Part shown: positions 9,947 to 18,711 of the stretch, piece after piece
Numbering within the stretch: the stretch's first letter is position 1
How the letters are laid out: every line of letters starts with the position of its first letter
Assembly (NCBI RefSeq): GCF_026650985.1
Contig: NZ_CP086239.1
Coordinates: forward strand, 806,001 to 870,000
Direction: 5' to 3'
Source of the DNA: Clostridium estertheticum
GTDB taxonomy: Bacteria; Bacillota; Clostridia; Clostridiales; Clostridiaceae
DNA length: 64,000 bases
The notes under the pieces: generated by a model
What the model saw: only the letters and a program-made list of their open reading frames with translations
Databases searched by the model: none
Told to the model about the DNA's origin: nothing
Translations under genes and position numbers: made by a program

Positions 9947-11200
9947 ATGAAAATAGGATACGCATGTATACCCTTAACAATAAATGAAAGAACATCACGA
10001 GGACTTACACTAAAAAAATTTTCAAAAGACATTTTTTTAGATGTGGTAAAACAAAATATAATAGGGTTAAAAAAAATTTTAGAAAACAATGAGAAACTTA
10101 ATATAAAACTATTTAGAATAAGCTCAGATATAGTTCCGCTTGGAAGTCATAGTATTAATGAAATTGAATGGTACAATTATTTCAAAAATGAATTAAATGA
10201 ATTAGGCGAATTTGTAAAGAAGTGTGGTATGAGAGTTTCAATGCATCCAGGTCAATATACAGTGCTCAACGCTTTGAAAAATGATATTGTAGAAAATGCA
10301 ATTAAAGATTTGGAATATCATAGTAAATTTTTAGATTCATTAGGTCTGAATTCAAGTAATAAAATAATACTTCATATAGGTGGAGGGTATGGCGATAAAG
10401 ATGCAGCTATAAACAGATTTATTGAGAATTTTAAAAGATTATCATCTTCTGTTAAAAATAGACTTGTAATTGAAAATGATGGAAAAATATTCGATATTGA
10501 AGATGTTCTTTATGTGAGCAGGAAAATCGGTATACCAGTTATATTCGATAACCTTCATCATGAGTGTAACCATCAAAAAGATGAGTCTATAAAAGAAATA
10601 ATGAAAGAAGTAATAAAAACATGGAAAGAGAAAGATGGTAATGTAAAAGTTCATTATAGTCAGCAAAATTTACAAAAACAGGTAGGAGCACATTCAAATA
10701 CTATAATGGTGAAAGCATTTTTAGAATATTATGACGAAGTAAAAGAATTTAATCCTGATATTATGCTAGAGGTGAAAGATAAAGATATTTCGGCTATAAA
10801 ATGTAATATTGTAATTAACAACATAAATAATGCAAATAAGAAAAATAATTCTACAATTATGGAAAAACAATGGGCAAAATATAAATATGTTTTGATGGAA
10901 AGAAATTATAAGTATTATAAAGAATGTAGCAAAATGGTAAATGAAAAATGTAGTCTTAAGGAATTCTACGAGTATATGGATGAAGTAATAAGCATTGATG
11001 TAGAAGATGGAGGCTTTATAAATACTGCAGAGCATGTTTGGGGGTATGTTAAAGACGATGTTACTGACAAAGAAAAAGTGCATTTTGCAAAACTACTTTT
11101 GGATATGCAACATAAAGAGAAGGCGAAGCTTTATTTAAGAAAACTATGTGATAGATATAATGCTGAATATATTCTTAATTCCTATTATTTTCATTACTAA
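9947..11200 (+). CDS. uvsE: UV damage endonuclease UvsE with C-terminal DUF1722-like domain
   Basis: UvsE/UVDE nicks DNA 5' of UV photoproducts, an alternative to UvrABC. Residues about 1-285 match the TIM-barrel endonuclease: MKIGYACIPL at the start, then SMHPGQYTVL, HIGGGYGDK, RLVIENDGK and FDNLHHECN, which supply metal ligands. The protein is 417 aa, about 100 longer than the 320-aa Bacillus enzyme. The extra part (about 305-412, beginning EKQWAKYKYVLMERNY, with NTAEHVWGYVKD and a closing YILNSYYF) resembles DUF1722, the YbgA domain. E. coli ybgA lies beside the photolyase gene phr, so a UV-repair link makes sense. The DUF1722 match is from memory of the family, not a search. Confidence 0.93.
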   Translation: MKIGYACIPLTINERTSRGLTLKKFSKDIFLDVVKQNIIGLKKILENNEKLNIKLFRISSDIVPLGSHSINEIEWYNYFKNELNELGEFVKKCGMRVSMHPGQYTVLNALKNDIVENAIKDLEYHSKFLDSLGLNSSNKIILHIGGGYGDKDAAINRFIENFKRLSSSVKNRLVIENDGKIFDIEDVLYVSRKIGIPVIFDNLHHECNHQKDESIKEIMKEVIKTWKEKDGNVKVHYSQQNLQKQVGAHSNTIMVKAFLEYYDEVKEFNPDIMLEVKDKDISAIKCNIVINNINNANKKNNSTIMEKQWAKYKYVLMERNYKYYKECSKMVNEKCSLKEFYEYMDEVISIDVEDGGFINTAEHVWGYVKDDVTDKEKVHFAKLLLDMQHKEKAKLYLRKLCDRYNAEYILNSYYFHY

Positions 11201-11201
11201 A

Positions 11202-11215
11202 AGAACGTATGTTTG
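11202..11215 (+). promoter_or_regulatory. LexA-like box between uvsE and ssb
   Basis: AGAACGTATGTTTG fits 13 of 14 positions of CGAACRNRYGTTYG. It starts one base after the uvsE stop and lies 18 bases upstream of the putative ssb -35, so repression would have to act from an upstream position or on an unseen promoter. Confidence 0.45.
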
Positions 11216-11232
11216 TATAAGAATTATTTTTA

Positions 11233-11261
11233 TTGTCAATAATCTTAAAACGTTATTTAAT
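11233..11261 (+). promoter_or_regulatory. Putative promoter of ssb
   Basis: TTGTCA (11233-11238), 17 bases, TTTAAT (11256-11261). Confidence 0.5.
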
Positions 11262-11338
11262 TACACAGTAAAAATAAAATTATATTAAGTGTCGATTAAT
11301 TAGCTAATGCAAATTTTTAAGAAAAGAGGAGATAATTA

Positions 11339-11668
11339 ATGAATAATGTATCAATAATTGGCAGATTAACAAGAGATTTGGAACTTAAAAGTTTTAATGA
11401 AGGAAAAGGATTTTACACTAGATTTACATTGGCAATTAATAGGGTACAACATAAAGATATGCAAGCAGAAGCTGATTTTATTAATATCGTCGCATGGAGT
11501 GGTTTGGCAGAAACTTTATGTAAATATTTAAAAAAAGGGAGTCAAATTGCTATAACAGGGAGACTTTCAAGTAGTAGTTATGTAGATAAAGATGGAAATA
11601 AACGATATAGTACAGAAGTTGTAGCTGAGGATTTTAAATTTTTAGATAATAAGCAGCAAATTGTATAA
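11339..11668 (+). CDS. ssb: Single-stranded DNA-binding protein, short form without acidic tail
   Basis: OB-fold protein that coats single-stranded DNA. The 109 residues cover only the OB domain: NNVSIIGRLTRDLELK, the FINIVAWSGLAE strand, GSQIAITGRL and a final VVAEDFKFLD. The flexible linker and acidic DDDIPF-type tip of housekeeping SSB, which recruits repair proteins, are missing; the protein ends in NKQQIV. It is thus likely a second SSB (SsbB-like), with the main ssb elsewhere. ATG 11339 follows AGAGGAG. The neighbour uvsE and a LexA-like box between them suggest a role under DNA damage. Confidence 0.92.
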   Translation: MNNVSIIGRLTRDLELKSFNEGKGFYTRFTLAINRVQHKDMQAEADFINIVAWSGLAETLCKYLKKGSQIAITGRLSSSSYVDKDGNKRYSTEVVAEDFKFLDNKQQIV

Positions 11669-11669
11669 C

Positions 11670-11697
11670 TTACATAATATTATGACTGTGGTATAAT
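11670..11697 (+). promoter_or_regulatory. Promoter of msrA (extended -10)
   Basis: TTACAT (11670-11675), 16 bases, TATAAT (11692-11697) preceded by TGG, giving an extended -10. Confidence 0.7.
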
Positions 11698-11733
11698 ATA
11701 TAAAAAGTCATAATAAAAAGGTGAGGTGTTTTA

Positions 11734-12213
11734 ATGAAAACTATAGTTGTAGCTGGAGGATGTTTTTGGGGTGTAGATGCTTATATGTCAAAAATAGACG
11801 GTATTGTTGAAACTAAGGTGGGGTATGCCAATGGCACAAAGAAGGACCCTACATATGATCAAGTTTGTATGGGAAACACTGGCCATGCAGAAGCTTGCTT
11901 AATAAGTTATGATGAAAAGTTGGTATCACTAGAAAAAATATTAAATAAGTTTTGGGGGATAATAGATCCTACTGCTATTAACAGGCAAGGAGCTGATGTA
12001 GGTAGTCAGTACAGAAGTGGTATTTATTACTCTGATAAAAGTGATTTAGATATTATATTAAGCACAAAAGATATAGTTCAAAGTAAATACGAAAAGGTTA
12101 TAGTTACTCAGATACAACCTCTTTCTTGTTTTTATGATGCTGAAGATTATCACCAAAAATATCTACAGAAAAATCCGGGAGGATATTGTCATATTGATTT
12201 AAACGCCAATTAG
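11734..12213 (+). CDS. msrA: Peptide-methionine (S)-S-oxide reductase
   Basis: Repairs oxidised methionine in proteins. The 159-aa product has the catalytic Cys10 in GGCFWG, the VGYANG substrate loop, [11 protein letters not shown], and the [14 protein letters not shown] end with a resolving-type cysteine. ATG 11734 follows AAGGTGAGG. It has its own promoter and terminator. No msrB is fused or adjacent. Confidence 0.96.
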   Translation: MKTIVVAGGCFWGVDAYMSKIDGIVETKVGYANGTKKDPTYDQVCMGNTGHAEACLISYDEKLVSLEKILNKFWGIIDPTAINRQGADVGSQYRSGIYYSDKSDLDIILSTKDIVQSKYEKVIVTQIQPLSCFYDAEDYHQKYLQKNPGGYCHIDLNAN

Positions 12214-12224
12214 TACAAAAATAT

Positions 12225-12263
12225 AAAAACAAGGTTGTGTAAAATCTACACTTCCTTGTTTTT
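12225..12263 (+). terminator. Terminator of msrA, probably bidirectional
   Basis: AAAACAAGG pairs with CCTTGTTTT, with an inner GTGTA/TACAC stem; T run on the plus strand and A run on the left. It also lies just past the end of the minus-strand alcohol dehydrogenase. Confidence 0.8.
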
Positions 12264-12302
12264 AATAGTTTTGTTTATTATTTTATTGATAAATAAAACT
12301 AT

Positions 12303-13403
12303 CTATAAATTTAAAGAGTCCTTGTACATTTTCAGTATATCTTCTTTTCCTACAGGGGTGGGATGATTTTTTAATTTATCTTTGTTTAATGCCATGTTTT
12401 CTGCATAGGAACATATATCTTTATAACTTACATTATCTATGCTTCCAAGCATATCATTTAAAAAATCACCGAGTTCATCTAAATTTTCTATAGTTAATAA
12501 GTATAAAATTTTTCTGACTCTGTGTTTATTTTCAGAAAATTGCAAATAGGATTTTAAAAGAACTCCATTTGCCTTTCCATGCGGTATATTATGAAAATAT
12601 GTAAGAGCATAACCCATTCCATGTGGAAGAGATGTGCCTGATTGTGCAATTACCATGCCAGCTATTGTAGAGGCCAACATTAATTTTTCTCGAACAGCAT
12701 AAGTAAAATCTTTTTCTTTTATCATATTTAAACATTCACCAAATAATTTCAAACCTTTTTCAGCTAGTGCATCACTCATTGTATTTGATTTCGAAGATAA
12801 ATAACCTTCTATTAAGTGCGATAATGCGTCTATAGAAGTATTAACAGTTATATTTTCTGGTAAGGACATTAGATATTTTACGTCTAACATGGCGTAATCA
12901 GGAAATACCTTTTGACATATGCCATGTTTTGTTTTTAGTTTATTATCTGTAAGAATAGCATATGGTGTTGTTTCAGTTCCTGTTCCAGCTGTTGTAGGTA
13001 CTGCAATCACAGGTATAGATTTAAGGTTTGGATTATCAAATAAATTATGGATTGTAGCATTTGCGTTATTTATTAACACCCCAGCTGCTTTTGCAGAATC
13101 AATGGGAGATCCTCCTCCAACGCCTATAATAAAATTGGAATTTTGTGTTCTTCCAAGTTTTACAATCTTCTCTACAGTTTCTAAAGAGGGATTTTCTTCT
13201 ACATCATTAAAAATCTCGTAGACAATGCCTTCTTTTTCTAATGCATTAGTAACATCTTTTAATGAACCGTTTTTGATTGATGAGGTCTTGCCGGTTACAA
13301 TCAAAGCCTTTTTTCCATAAGAAGAAAATAGATTACTGTTTTTTAATATTACTTCTTTATCTAATATTATTTTTGTTGGCATGTAGTAATTAATAAAATT
13401 CAT
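12303..13403 (-). CDS. Iron-containing alcohol dehydrogenase
   Basis: Group III metal-dependent NAD(P)-linked dehydrogenase. The 366-aa product has the nucleotide-binding GVGGGSPIDSAKA (about residues 95-107), AVPTTAGTGTETTPYA, and the metal-binding histidines in DALSHLIEGYLS, LPHGMGYAL and FHNIPHGKANGVLL. The ATG has a strong AAAGGAGG upstream on the minus strand. It is convergent with msrA and divergent from rluB, hence transcribed alone. Substrate (butanol, propanediol or another alcohol/aldehyde) cannot be assigned. Confidence 0.92.
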   Translation of the reverse strand: MNFINYYMPTKIILDKEVILKNSNLFSSYGKKALIVTGKTSSIKNGSLKDVTNALEKEGIVYEIFNDVEENPSLETVEKIVKLGRTQNSNFIIGVGGGSPIDSAKAAGVLINNANATIHNLFDNPNLKSIPVIAVPTTAGTGTETTPYAILTDNKLKTKHGICQKVFPDYAMLDVKYLMSLPENITVNTSIDALSHLIEGYLSSKSNTMSDALAEKGLKLFGECLNMIKEKDFTYAVREKLMLASTIAGMVIAQSGTSLPHGMGYALTYFHNIPHGKANGVLLKSYLQFSENKHRVRKILYLLTIENLDELGDFLNDMLGSIDNVSYKDICSYAENMALNKDKLKNHPTPVGKEDILKMYKDSLNL

Positions 13404-13809
13404 TATATATCCTCCTTTTAGAATATTACATTCTCTATATATTATAACATTAGGAACGTTAAAATATATTATGATCTTGATTTTATATTTTTTTGTTTAT
13501 TTAAATTAAATCATAATTTATATTTTTATAGATTTATTTCCTTGGAAATATATTACAACTTTTATCGTCATTACAAAAGTAAAATGAAAAATGATTTATC
13601 AGCAATTGATTTTTTATTAATATACTTATATAATCCTTTATGAAGGCTTATTTATATATATTTCAATTTAAATTTTAAATCATGTTTTTTATTTAGTAAC
13701 AGGTTATAAAATTGACTTAAAATTATTTAACAAAAGAGTACATAAATAATTTTATAATAGAAAATTTATATTTATATAGTAACTAAAAATAAAATTAGGA
13801 TGTGTTATA
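13404..13809. other. 406-base divergent intergenic region
   Basis: Very AT-rich gap between the divergent alcohol dehydrogenase and rluB. A TATAAT at 13753-13758 could be the rluB -10. No ORF with a ribosome binding site, repeat or RNA structure was recognised. Confidence 0.5.
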
Positions 13810-14520
13810 GTGGAAGAACGTTTGCAAAAATTTATGGCAAGATGTGGTGTTGCATCACGAAGAAAGTGTGAAGAAATAATTACTGCTGGCAGGGTAAAAG
13901 TAAATAATTTGGTAGTTTCAGAGCTTGGAAATAAAATTGACCCTGAAAAAGATAGTGTAGAGGTAGATAATAAAATTATTAATATAGAAGAAAATAAAGT
14001 TTACATTGCATTAAATAAACCAGAAGGGATAGTATCTACTGTAAAAGATGAGAAAGGCAGAGAGACTATTTTAGATTTAGTAAAGACAAAAGAAAGAATA
14101 TATCCTATAGGTCGTTTAGATTATGATACATGTGGATTAATTATTTTGACTAATGATGGAGATATCTATAATAAGGTGATTCACCCAAGGCAGGCTATTA
14201 ATAAAGTCTATATGGCAATACTTGAAGGCTGCCCAAATGAGGAAGAAATAGCTACATTCTGTAATGGAGTGGATATTGATGGATACATTACTGCTAAGGC
14301 CGGTTTTGAGATTACTAAAAGAATTGGATTTAATTGTAGGGCTACAATCACAATACATGAGGGTAAGAACCGTCAAATTAGAAAAATGTGTGAGGTTATA
14401 GGCCATCCAGTTGTTGCATTAAAAAGAATTTCTGTTGGTAATATTTTGCTCGGGAATATGGAAAAGGGAGAATGGAGAAATTTAACTTTTGATGAAATAA
14501 ATTATTTGAAGAATTTATAA
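13810..14520 (+). CDS. rluB: Ribosomal large subunit pseudouridine synthase (RluB family)
   Basis: Converts a uridine of 23S rRNA to pseudouridine. The 236-aa product has an N-terminal S4 RNA-binding domain (MEERLQKFMARCGVASRRKCEE pattern, residues 1-60) and the catalytic domain with Asp104 in GRLDYDTCGLIILTNDG, plus the family motif GKNRQIRKMCE. The start is GTG 13810. In Firmicutes this gene often precedes cmk/ispH; here an RpiR regulator and a flavoprotein intervene. RluB versus RluE/F-type specificity is inferred from neighbourhood and length. Confidence 0.92.
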   Translation: MEERLQKFMARCGVASRRKCEEIITAGRVKVNNLVVSELGNKIDPEKDSVEVDNKIINIEENKVYIALNKPEGIVSTVKDEKGRETILDLVKTKERIYPIGRLDYDTCGLIILTNDGDIYNKVIHPRQAINKVYMAILEGCPNEEEIATFCNGVDIDGYITAKAGFEITKRIGFNCRATITIHEGKNRQIRKMCEVIGHPVVALKRISVGNILLGNMEKGEWRNLTFDEINYLKNL

Positions 14521-14591
14521 TTTAAGGATTCATTATATGGTGGATGTGAATAATAAAATATTATACAAATGAATAATTCGTTGAAAATATC

Positions 14592-14648
14592 TTCAAAAGA
14601 TGATAAAATGAAATAAAAAATTCATTTTATTATCTTTTGAAATTTTTA
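14592..14648 (+). terminator. Strong terminator of rluB
   Basis: TTCAAAAGAT-G-ATAAAATGAA pairs with TTCATTTTAT-T-ATCTTTTGAA (21 bp with one G-U) and is followed by ATTTTTATTT. Confidence 0.9.
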
Positions 14649-14683
14649 TTTCATTTATTTGGATTAATATAGGAAGGATTGAG

Positions 14684-15568
14684 TTGATTATGGTAGATAG
14701 CAAACAAGATTTGATGAGGACTATTCAAATTAAATTTCCACGGTTAAGTAAAGGCCAGAAATTAATAGCGGAATATATTCTAAAACACTATGATAAAGCA
14801 GCATTTATGACAGCAGCTAAATTGGGAACTAGTGTAGGGGTAAGTGAATCTACTGTTGTAAGATTTGCTAATGAATTAGGATTTAGTGGTTATCCTAAAC
14901 TACAGAAAGCTCTTCAAGAATTAATTAAAAATAAATTAACTACTGTACAAAGAATTGAATTGTCAAATGATTTTATTACTCAGGAAAATGCATTAAAAGG
15001 TGTATTAAAAGCTGATATGGAAAATATTAGAGCTACACTTGAAAAAATTAATCATAAAACTTTTGAGGATATAGTTAATTCACTATTTGAAGCTAGAAAA
15101 ATATACATAATTGGACTTAGAAGTTCAGCAGCACTTGCAGAATTTTTAGCATTTCACTTAAATCTTATTTTAGATAATGTTAAAGTAGTTGCTTATGGTG
15201 TCAGTGATATATTTGAGCAGATGCTTTATGTTAATGAACAAGACATAGTTATTGGAATAGGGTTTCCTAGGTATACAACAAGAACAATTGAAGCATTAGC
15301 TTTTGCTAAAAGTAAGAATGCAAATGTTGTAGCAATTACAGATAGTTTATTATCTCCATTAGCTACTAGAGCAGATTACACATTAATAGCTCAAAGTAAT
15401 ATGGCATCATTTGTTGATTCTTTAGTAGCACCACTTAGTGTAATTAATGCATTAATTATTGCTGTGGGCTTACGAGAAAAAGAAAAAATTTCAAGAACAT
15501 TTTCTACTTTAGAAGATATATGGGAAGAATATCAAGTTTATTCTTTTAAAGATAAGGATAGAGAATGA
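14684..15568 (+). CDS. MurR/RpiR family transcriptional regulator
   Basis: One-component regulator binding a phosphosugar. The product has an N-terminal HTH_6 domain (about residues 1-80, with FMTAAKLGTSVGVSESTVVRFANELGFSGYP pattern) and a C-terminal SIS sugar-phosphate domain (about 125-270, IIGLRSSAALAEF). TTG 14684 is six bases after AGGAAGG and is preferred; ATG 14690 is the alternative. No sugar operon is adjacent, so the target is unknown. The spot between rluB and the BaiN-type flavoprotein is seen in several clostridia from memory, not checked. Confidence 0.9.
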   Translation: MIMVDSKQDLMRTIQIKFPRLSKGQKLIAEYILKHYDKAAFMTAAKLGTSVGVSESTVVRFANELGFSGYPKLQKALQELIKNKLTTVQRIELSNDFITQENALKGVLKADMENIRATLEKINHKTFEDIVNSLFEARKIYIIGLRSSAALAEFLAFHLNLILDNVKVVAYGVSDIFEQMLYVNEQDIVIGIGFPRYTTRTIEALAFAKSKNANVVAITDSLLSPLATRADYTLIAQSNMASFVDSLVAPLSVINALIIAVGLREKEKISRTFSTLEDIWEEYQVYSFKDKDRE

Positions 15569-15595
15569 AAGATAAATTCTTAATCAATCGGTTTG

Positions 15596-15625
15596 AAGAG
15601 AATCCTTTCATTGGGATTCTCTTTT
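15596..15625 (+). terminator. Terminator after the RpiR regulator
   Basis: AAGAGAATCC/GGATTCTCTT, 10-bp perfect stem, 8-base loop, short T run. Confidence 0.85.
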
Positions 15626-15709
15626 GAGGTTGTGTTTTACATATACGGAAAATGAGTTTAAATATATTATAATAAATTTTAAATGTAAATATTATAAGGG
15701 AGTGATTGT

Positions 15710-16936
15710 GTGGCAAAGGTAATTATTATTGGAGGAGGACCAGCAGGCATGATGGCAGCTGTTACGGCTTCATCAAAACATGAGGTGGTTCTTATTGAAA
15801 AAAATGAAAGATTAGGAAGAAAACTTTATATAACAGGTAAAGGTAGATGCAATATTACAAATGCTAAGGATATTGGTGATTTTTTTGAAAATATACCATG
15901 TAATCCTAACTTTTTATATAGTTCTTTATACTCCTTCACGAATGAAGATACTATGAACTTTTTTAAAGAACTAGGAGTTAACCTTAAAGTAGAAAGAGGG
16001 GATAGAGTATTTCCTGAGTCAGATAAATCTTCGGATATTATAAAAGCTTTTGATATTGCATTAAAAAACAAAAAGGTTGAAGTGTTATTAAATTCAAAAG
16101 TGAAAAGAATAGTTCGAGATAATCAGAAAGTTATTGGCGTTGAACTCGCTTCTGGAAATAATGTATATGGAGATTATATTATATTATGTACTGGTGGGTT
16201 ATCATACCCACAAACTGGTTCATCAGGTGAAGGACTAACTTATGCTAAGGTTTTAGGACATAATATAATTAAACCTAAAGCATCACTTGTACCAATCGAG
16301 CTTGAGGAGGAGTGGATTAAGGATTTACAGGGACTTTCTCTAAAAAACGTAGAACTTAATATTACAAATAGTAAAAATAAGAGTATATATAAAGAGTTCG
16401 GGGAAATGATTTTTACCCATTATGGAATTTCAGGACCCATTGTCCTAAGTGGAAGTTGTTATGTAAAAGAAGGAGAAAAATTAAAAGCTTTTATTAATTT
16501 AAAACCAGCATTGAGTGAAATTCAACTAGATAAACGAATTCAAAGCGATTTCTTAAAGTACGCAAATAAAGATTTTAAAAATTCATTAACTGATTTACTC
16601 CCTAGTAAACTTATTAATACAATTATTCAATTATCTAATATTGATGAAAATAAAAAGGTTAATTCTGTTACTAAAGAGGAAAGAAGAATTTTAGTTAATT
16701 TACTTCAAAATTTACCGCTTACTATTAAGAGGCTTCGCCCAATTGATGAAGCAATTATAACTAGTGGTGGTGTAGACACTTTGCAAATAGATGCTTCTAC
16801 TATGAAATCAAAACTAATAGATAATCTTTATTTTGCAGGCGAAATGATAGATGTAGATGCATATACAGGAGGTTATAATCTTCAAATAGCATTATCTACA
16901 GGATATTTAGCTGGAAATAGTGTAGGGTTAGACTAA
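15710..16936 (+). CDS. FAD-dependent oxidoreductase, BaiN/HI0933 family
   Basis: Flavoprotein of the HI0933/BaiN family. The 408-aa product begins with the dinucleotide fold VIIIGGGPAGMMAA (residues 4-17) and then LGRKLYITGKGRCNITN, the hallmark of this family. It ends with LYFAGEMIDVDAYTGGYNLQIALSTGYLAG, the second FAD contact. BaiN itself is linked to bile-acid reduction in gut clostridia, but family members are widespread and their usual substrates are unknown. GTG 15710 follows AAGGGAGTG. It is 43 bases upstream of cmk, so probably one transcript with cmk and ispH. Confidence 0.9.
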   Translation: MAKVIIIGGGPAGMMAAVTASSKHEVVLIEKNERLGRKLYITGKGRCNITNAKDIGDFFENIPCNPNFLYSSLYSFTNEDTMNFFKELGVNLKVERGDRVFPESDKSSDIIKAFDIALKNKKVEVLLNSKVKRIVRDNQKVIGVELASGNNVYGDYIILCTGGLSYPQTGSSGEGLTYAKVLGHNIIKPKASLVPIELEEEWIKDLQGLSLKNVELNITNSKNKSIYKEFGEMIFTHYGISGPIVLSGSCYVKEGEKLKAFINLKPALSEIQLDKRIQSDFLKYANKDFKNSLTDLLPSKLINTIIQLSNIDENKKVNSVTKEERRILVNLLQNLPLTIKRLRPIDEAIITSGGVDTLQIDASTMKSKLIDNLYFAGEMIDVDAYTGGYNLQIALSTGYLAGNSVGLD

Positions 16937-16979
16937 TTATACTTAAAGTAGTGTTTTGATTGATGGAGGGTGAATTATA

Positions 16980-17633
16980 ATGGAAATTTCTATTGCTATA
17001 GATGGACCTGCAGGTGCAGGGAAAAGTACAATAGCCAAAATGATAGGTAAGAAATTCAATCTAATGTATATTAACACAGGTGCAATGTATAGGGCAGTTA
17101 CATTAAAAGCTATGGATGCAAATATATCCGAAAATAATGTTCACGATTTAGTTAAATTAGTGGGATCTTTGGAAATGCATTTTGTAGAAGATCGTTTATA
17201 TGTTAATAATGAAGATTTAACAAATATGATAAATATGCCAAATATAAGTAACAATGTCTCAAAGTATGCAGCTATTCCTGAAATTAGAGAAATTCTTGTT
17301 AAGTTACAAAAGGACATAGCAAAAAAGTTTAATGTTATTATGGATGGACGCGATATAGGTACAGTTGTATTAAAAGAGGCTCCTTTTAAATTTTATTTAA
17401 CTGCTAGTAGTGAAGAAAGAGCAAAAAGAAGATATGAGGAATTAATGTCAAAAGGTATAGAAGTTGATTACAATACTATTTTAAATGATATTATTAAAAG
17501 AGATTTTATTGATACTCATAGAGAGGTTAATCCACTTACAAAAGCGTCAGATGCTGTAGAAATAGATTCTTCGGATTTAGACATTGATGGAGTAGTAAAC
17601 GTAATAGTATCTTATATTAATTCAAATATTTAA
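16980..17633 (+). CDS. cmk: Cytidylate kinase
   Basis: Phosphorylates CMP and dCMP. The 217-aa product has the P-loop GPAGAGKST (residues 9-17), the NMP-binding insert typical of CMP kinases, VIMDGRDIGTVV, and the LID region SSEERAKRRYEE. ATG 16980 has GGAGGGTG upstream. ispH follows 28 bases downstream, the common clostridial cmk-ispH pair. Confidence 0.97.
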   Translation: MEISIAIDGPAGAGKSTIAKMIGKKFNLMYINTGAMYRAVTLKAMDANISENNVHDLVKLVGSLEMHFVEDRLYVNNEDLTNMINMPNISNNVSKYAAIPEIREILVKLQKDIAKKFNVIMDGRDIGTVVLKEAPFKFYLTASSEERAKRRYEELMSKGIEVDYNTILNDIIKRDFIDTHREVNPLTKASDAVEIDSSDLDIDGVVNVIVSYINSNI

Positions 17634-17661
17634 AAAATACTTTATCTATTGAGGTGAAAAA

Positions 17662-18501
17662 ATGAAAGCAATAACACTTGCAGATTCAGCTGGTTTCTGT
17701 TTCGGAGTTAAACGGGCAGTGGACAAGGCTTTAGAAATAAAAGAAAAATATAATAAAAAAATATACACACTTGGACCACTTATACATAATAATGATGTTG
17801 TAAACTTTTTAAAAGAAAATTTAATATATCCAATAGAGCTTGAAGACATTACAAGTTTAGAAGATAATGACACAATTATTATAAGATCGCATGGCGTATC
17901 TGAAAAAACATTAAATATTTTAAGGGAAACTAATCTTAATATAGTAGATGCGACATGTCCTTATGTAGAAAATATCCATAAAAAGGTAAAAAAATATTAT
18001 GATTTAGGATATCATATAATCATTGTAGGAGATAAAAATCATCCTGAAGTTATTGGAATTAATGGATGGTGTAACGACTGCGCAGTAATACTTAAAAGTG
18101 GTAATGATATTGAAACTATCGCAAATAAAGTATGCGTGGTAGCTCAAACAACCGAAAGGCAAGCTACTTGGGAAAATGTATTAACTAAAATTATAAAAAT
18201 TAGTAAGGAGATAGTTGCATTTAATACTATTTGTAGTGCAACAGAAGTGCGCCAAAAATCTGCAGAAGAACTTTCAAAAAATGTTGATGCTATGGTTGTT
18301 ATCGGTGGATTTAACAGTTCCAATACTACAAAGCTTTATGAAATATGTAAACAAAATTGTGAAAATACAATTCATGTAGAAAACCTATTAGGTATATCAG
18401 ATGAATTTATAAAAGATAAAAATGTTAAGAAAATAGGGGTAACAGCGGGGGCATCAACACCAGATTGGATTATTAAAGAGGCTATTTCAAAAATGAATTA
18501 G
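17662..18501 (+). CDS. ispH: 4-hydroxy-3-methylbut-2-enyl diphosphate reductase
   Basis: Last enzyme of the MEP isoprenoid pathway, an iron-sulfur reductase giving IPP and DMAPP. The 279-aa product has the three cluster cysteines: Cys13 in GFCFGVKRA, DATCPYVENIHKK (about residue 97) and NTICSATEVRQ (about 191), plus GGFNSSNTTKLYEIC and TAGASTPDWII. Many clostridia fuse IspH to ribosomal S1 domains; here the protein stops right after the IspH domain and no S1 ORF follows. A terminator begins on the next base. Confidence 0.97.
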   Translation: MKAITLADSAGFCFGVKRAVDKALEIKEKYNKKIYTLGPLIHNNDVVNFLKENLIYPIELEDITSLEDNDTIIIRSHGVSEKTLNILRETNLNIVDATCPYVENIHKKVKKYYDLGYHIIIVGDKNHPEVIGINGWCNDCAVILKSGNDIETIANKVCVVAQTTERQATWENVLTKIIKISKEIVAFNTICSATEVRQKSAEELSKNVDAMVVIGGFNSSNTTKLYEICKQNCENTIHVENLLGISDEFIKDKNVKKIGVTAGASTPDWIIKEAISKMN

Positions 18502-18542
18502 AAGAAACGTGTAGCATAAAATTATGTATACACGTTTCTTTA
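18502..18542 (+). terminator. Terminator of the cmk-ispH unit
   Basis: Perfect 12-bp stem AAGAAACGTGTA/TACACGTTTCTT directly after the ispH stop, with a short T run. Confidence 0.8.
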
Positions 18543-18711
18543 CGATTTGTAGCCCAAAATAAGTTAGTCATAAAGGCCTTAGAAATTATGAATCTATTTT
18601 TAGAAATTACAGAATACTAAATTAAAAATAATAATATAATTTAATAGTACTAATGTAGGGAGACAAAAATAAAAACTTATTTAAAAATAAAAATTAATGG
18701 AGTAAAGCTAA

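Noticed and set aside
8747-11200. Recombinase-uvsE-ssb as a small integrated element
   Set aside because: No flanking direct repeats or other mobile genes; neighbours are core genes and the recombinase may be a chromosomal Xer-type enzyme.
17662-18501. IspH-S1 fusion as in many clostridia
   Set aside because: The frame stops after the IspH domain and a terminator starts at once; no S1 domain follows in any frame.
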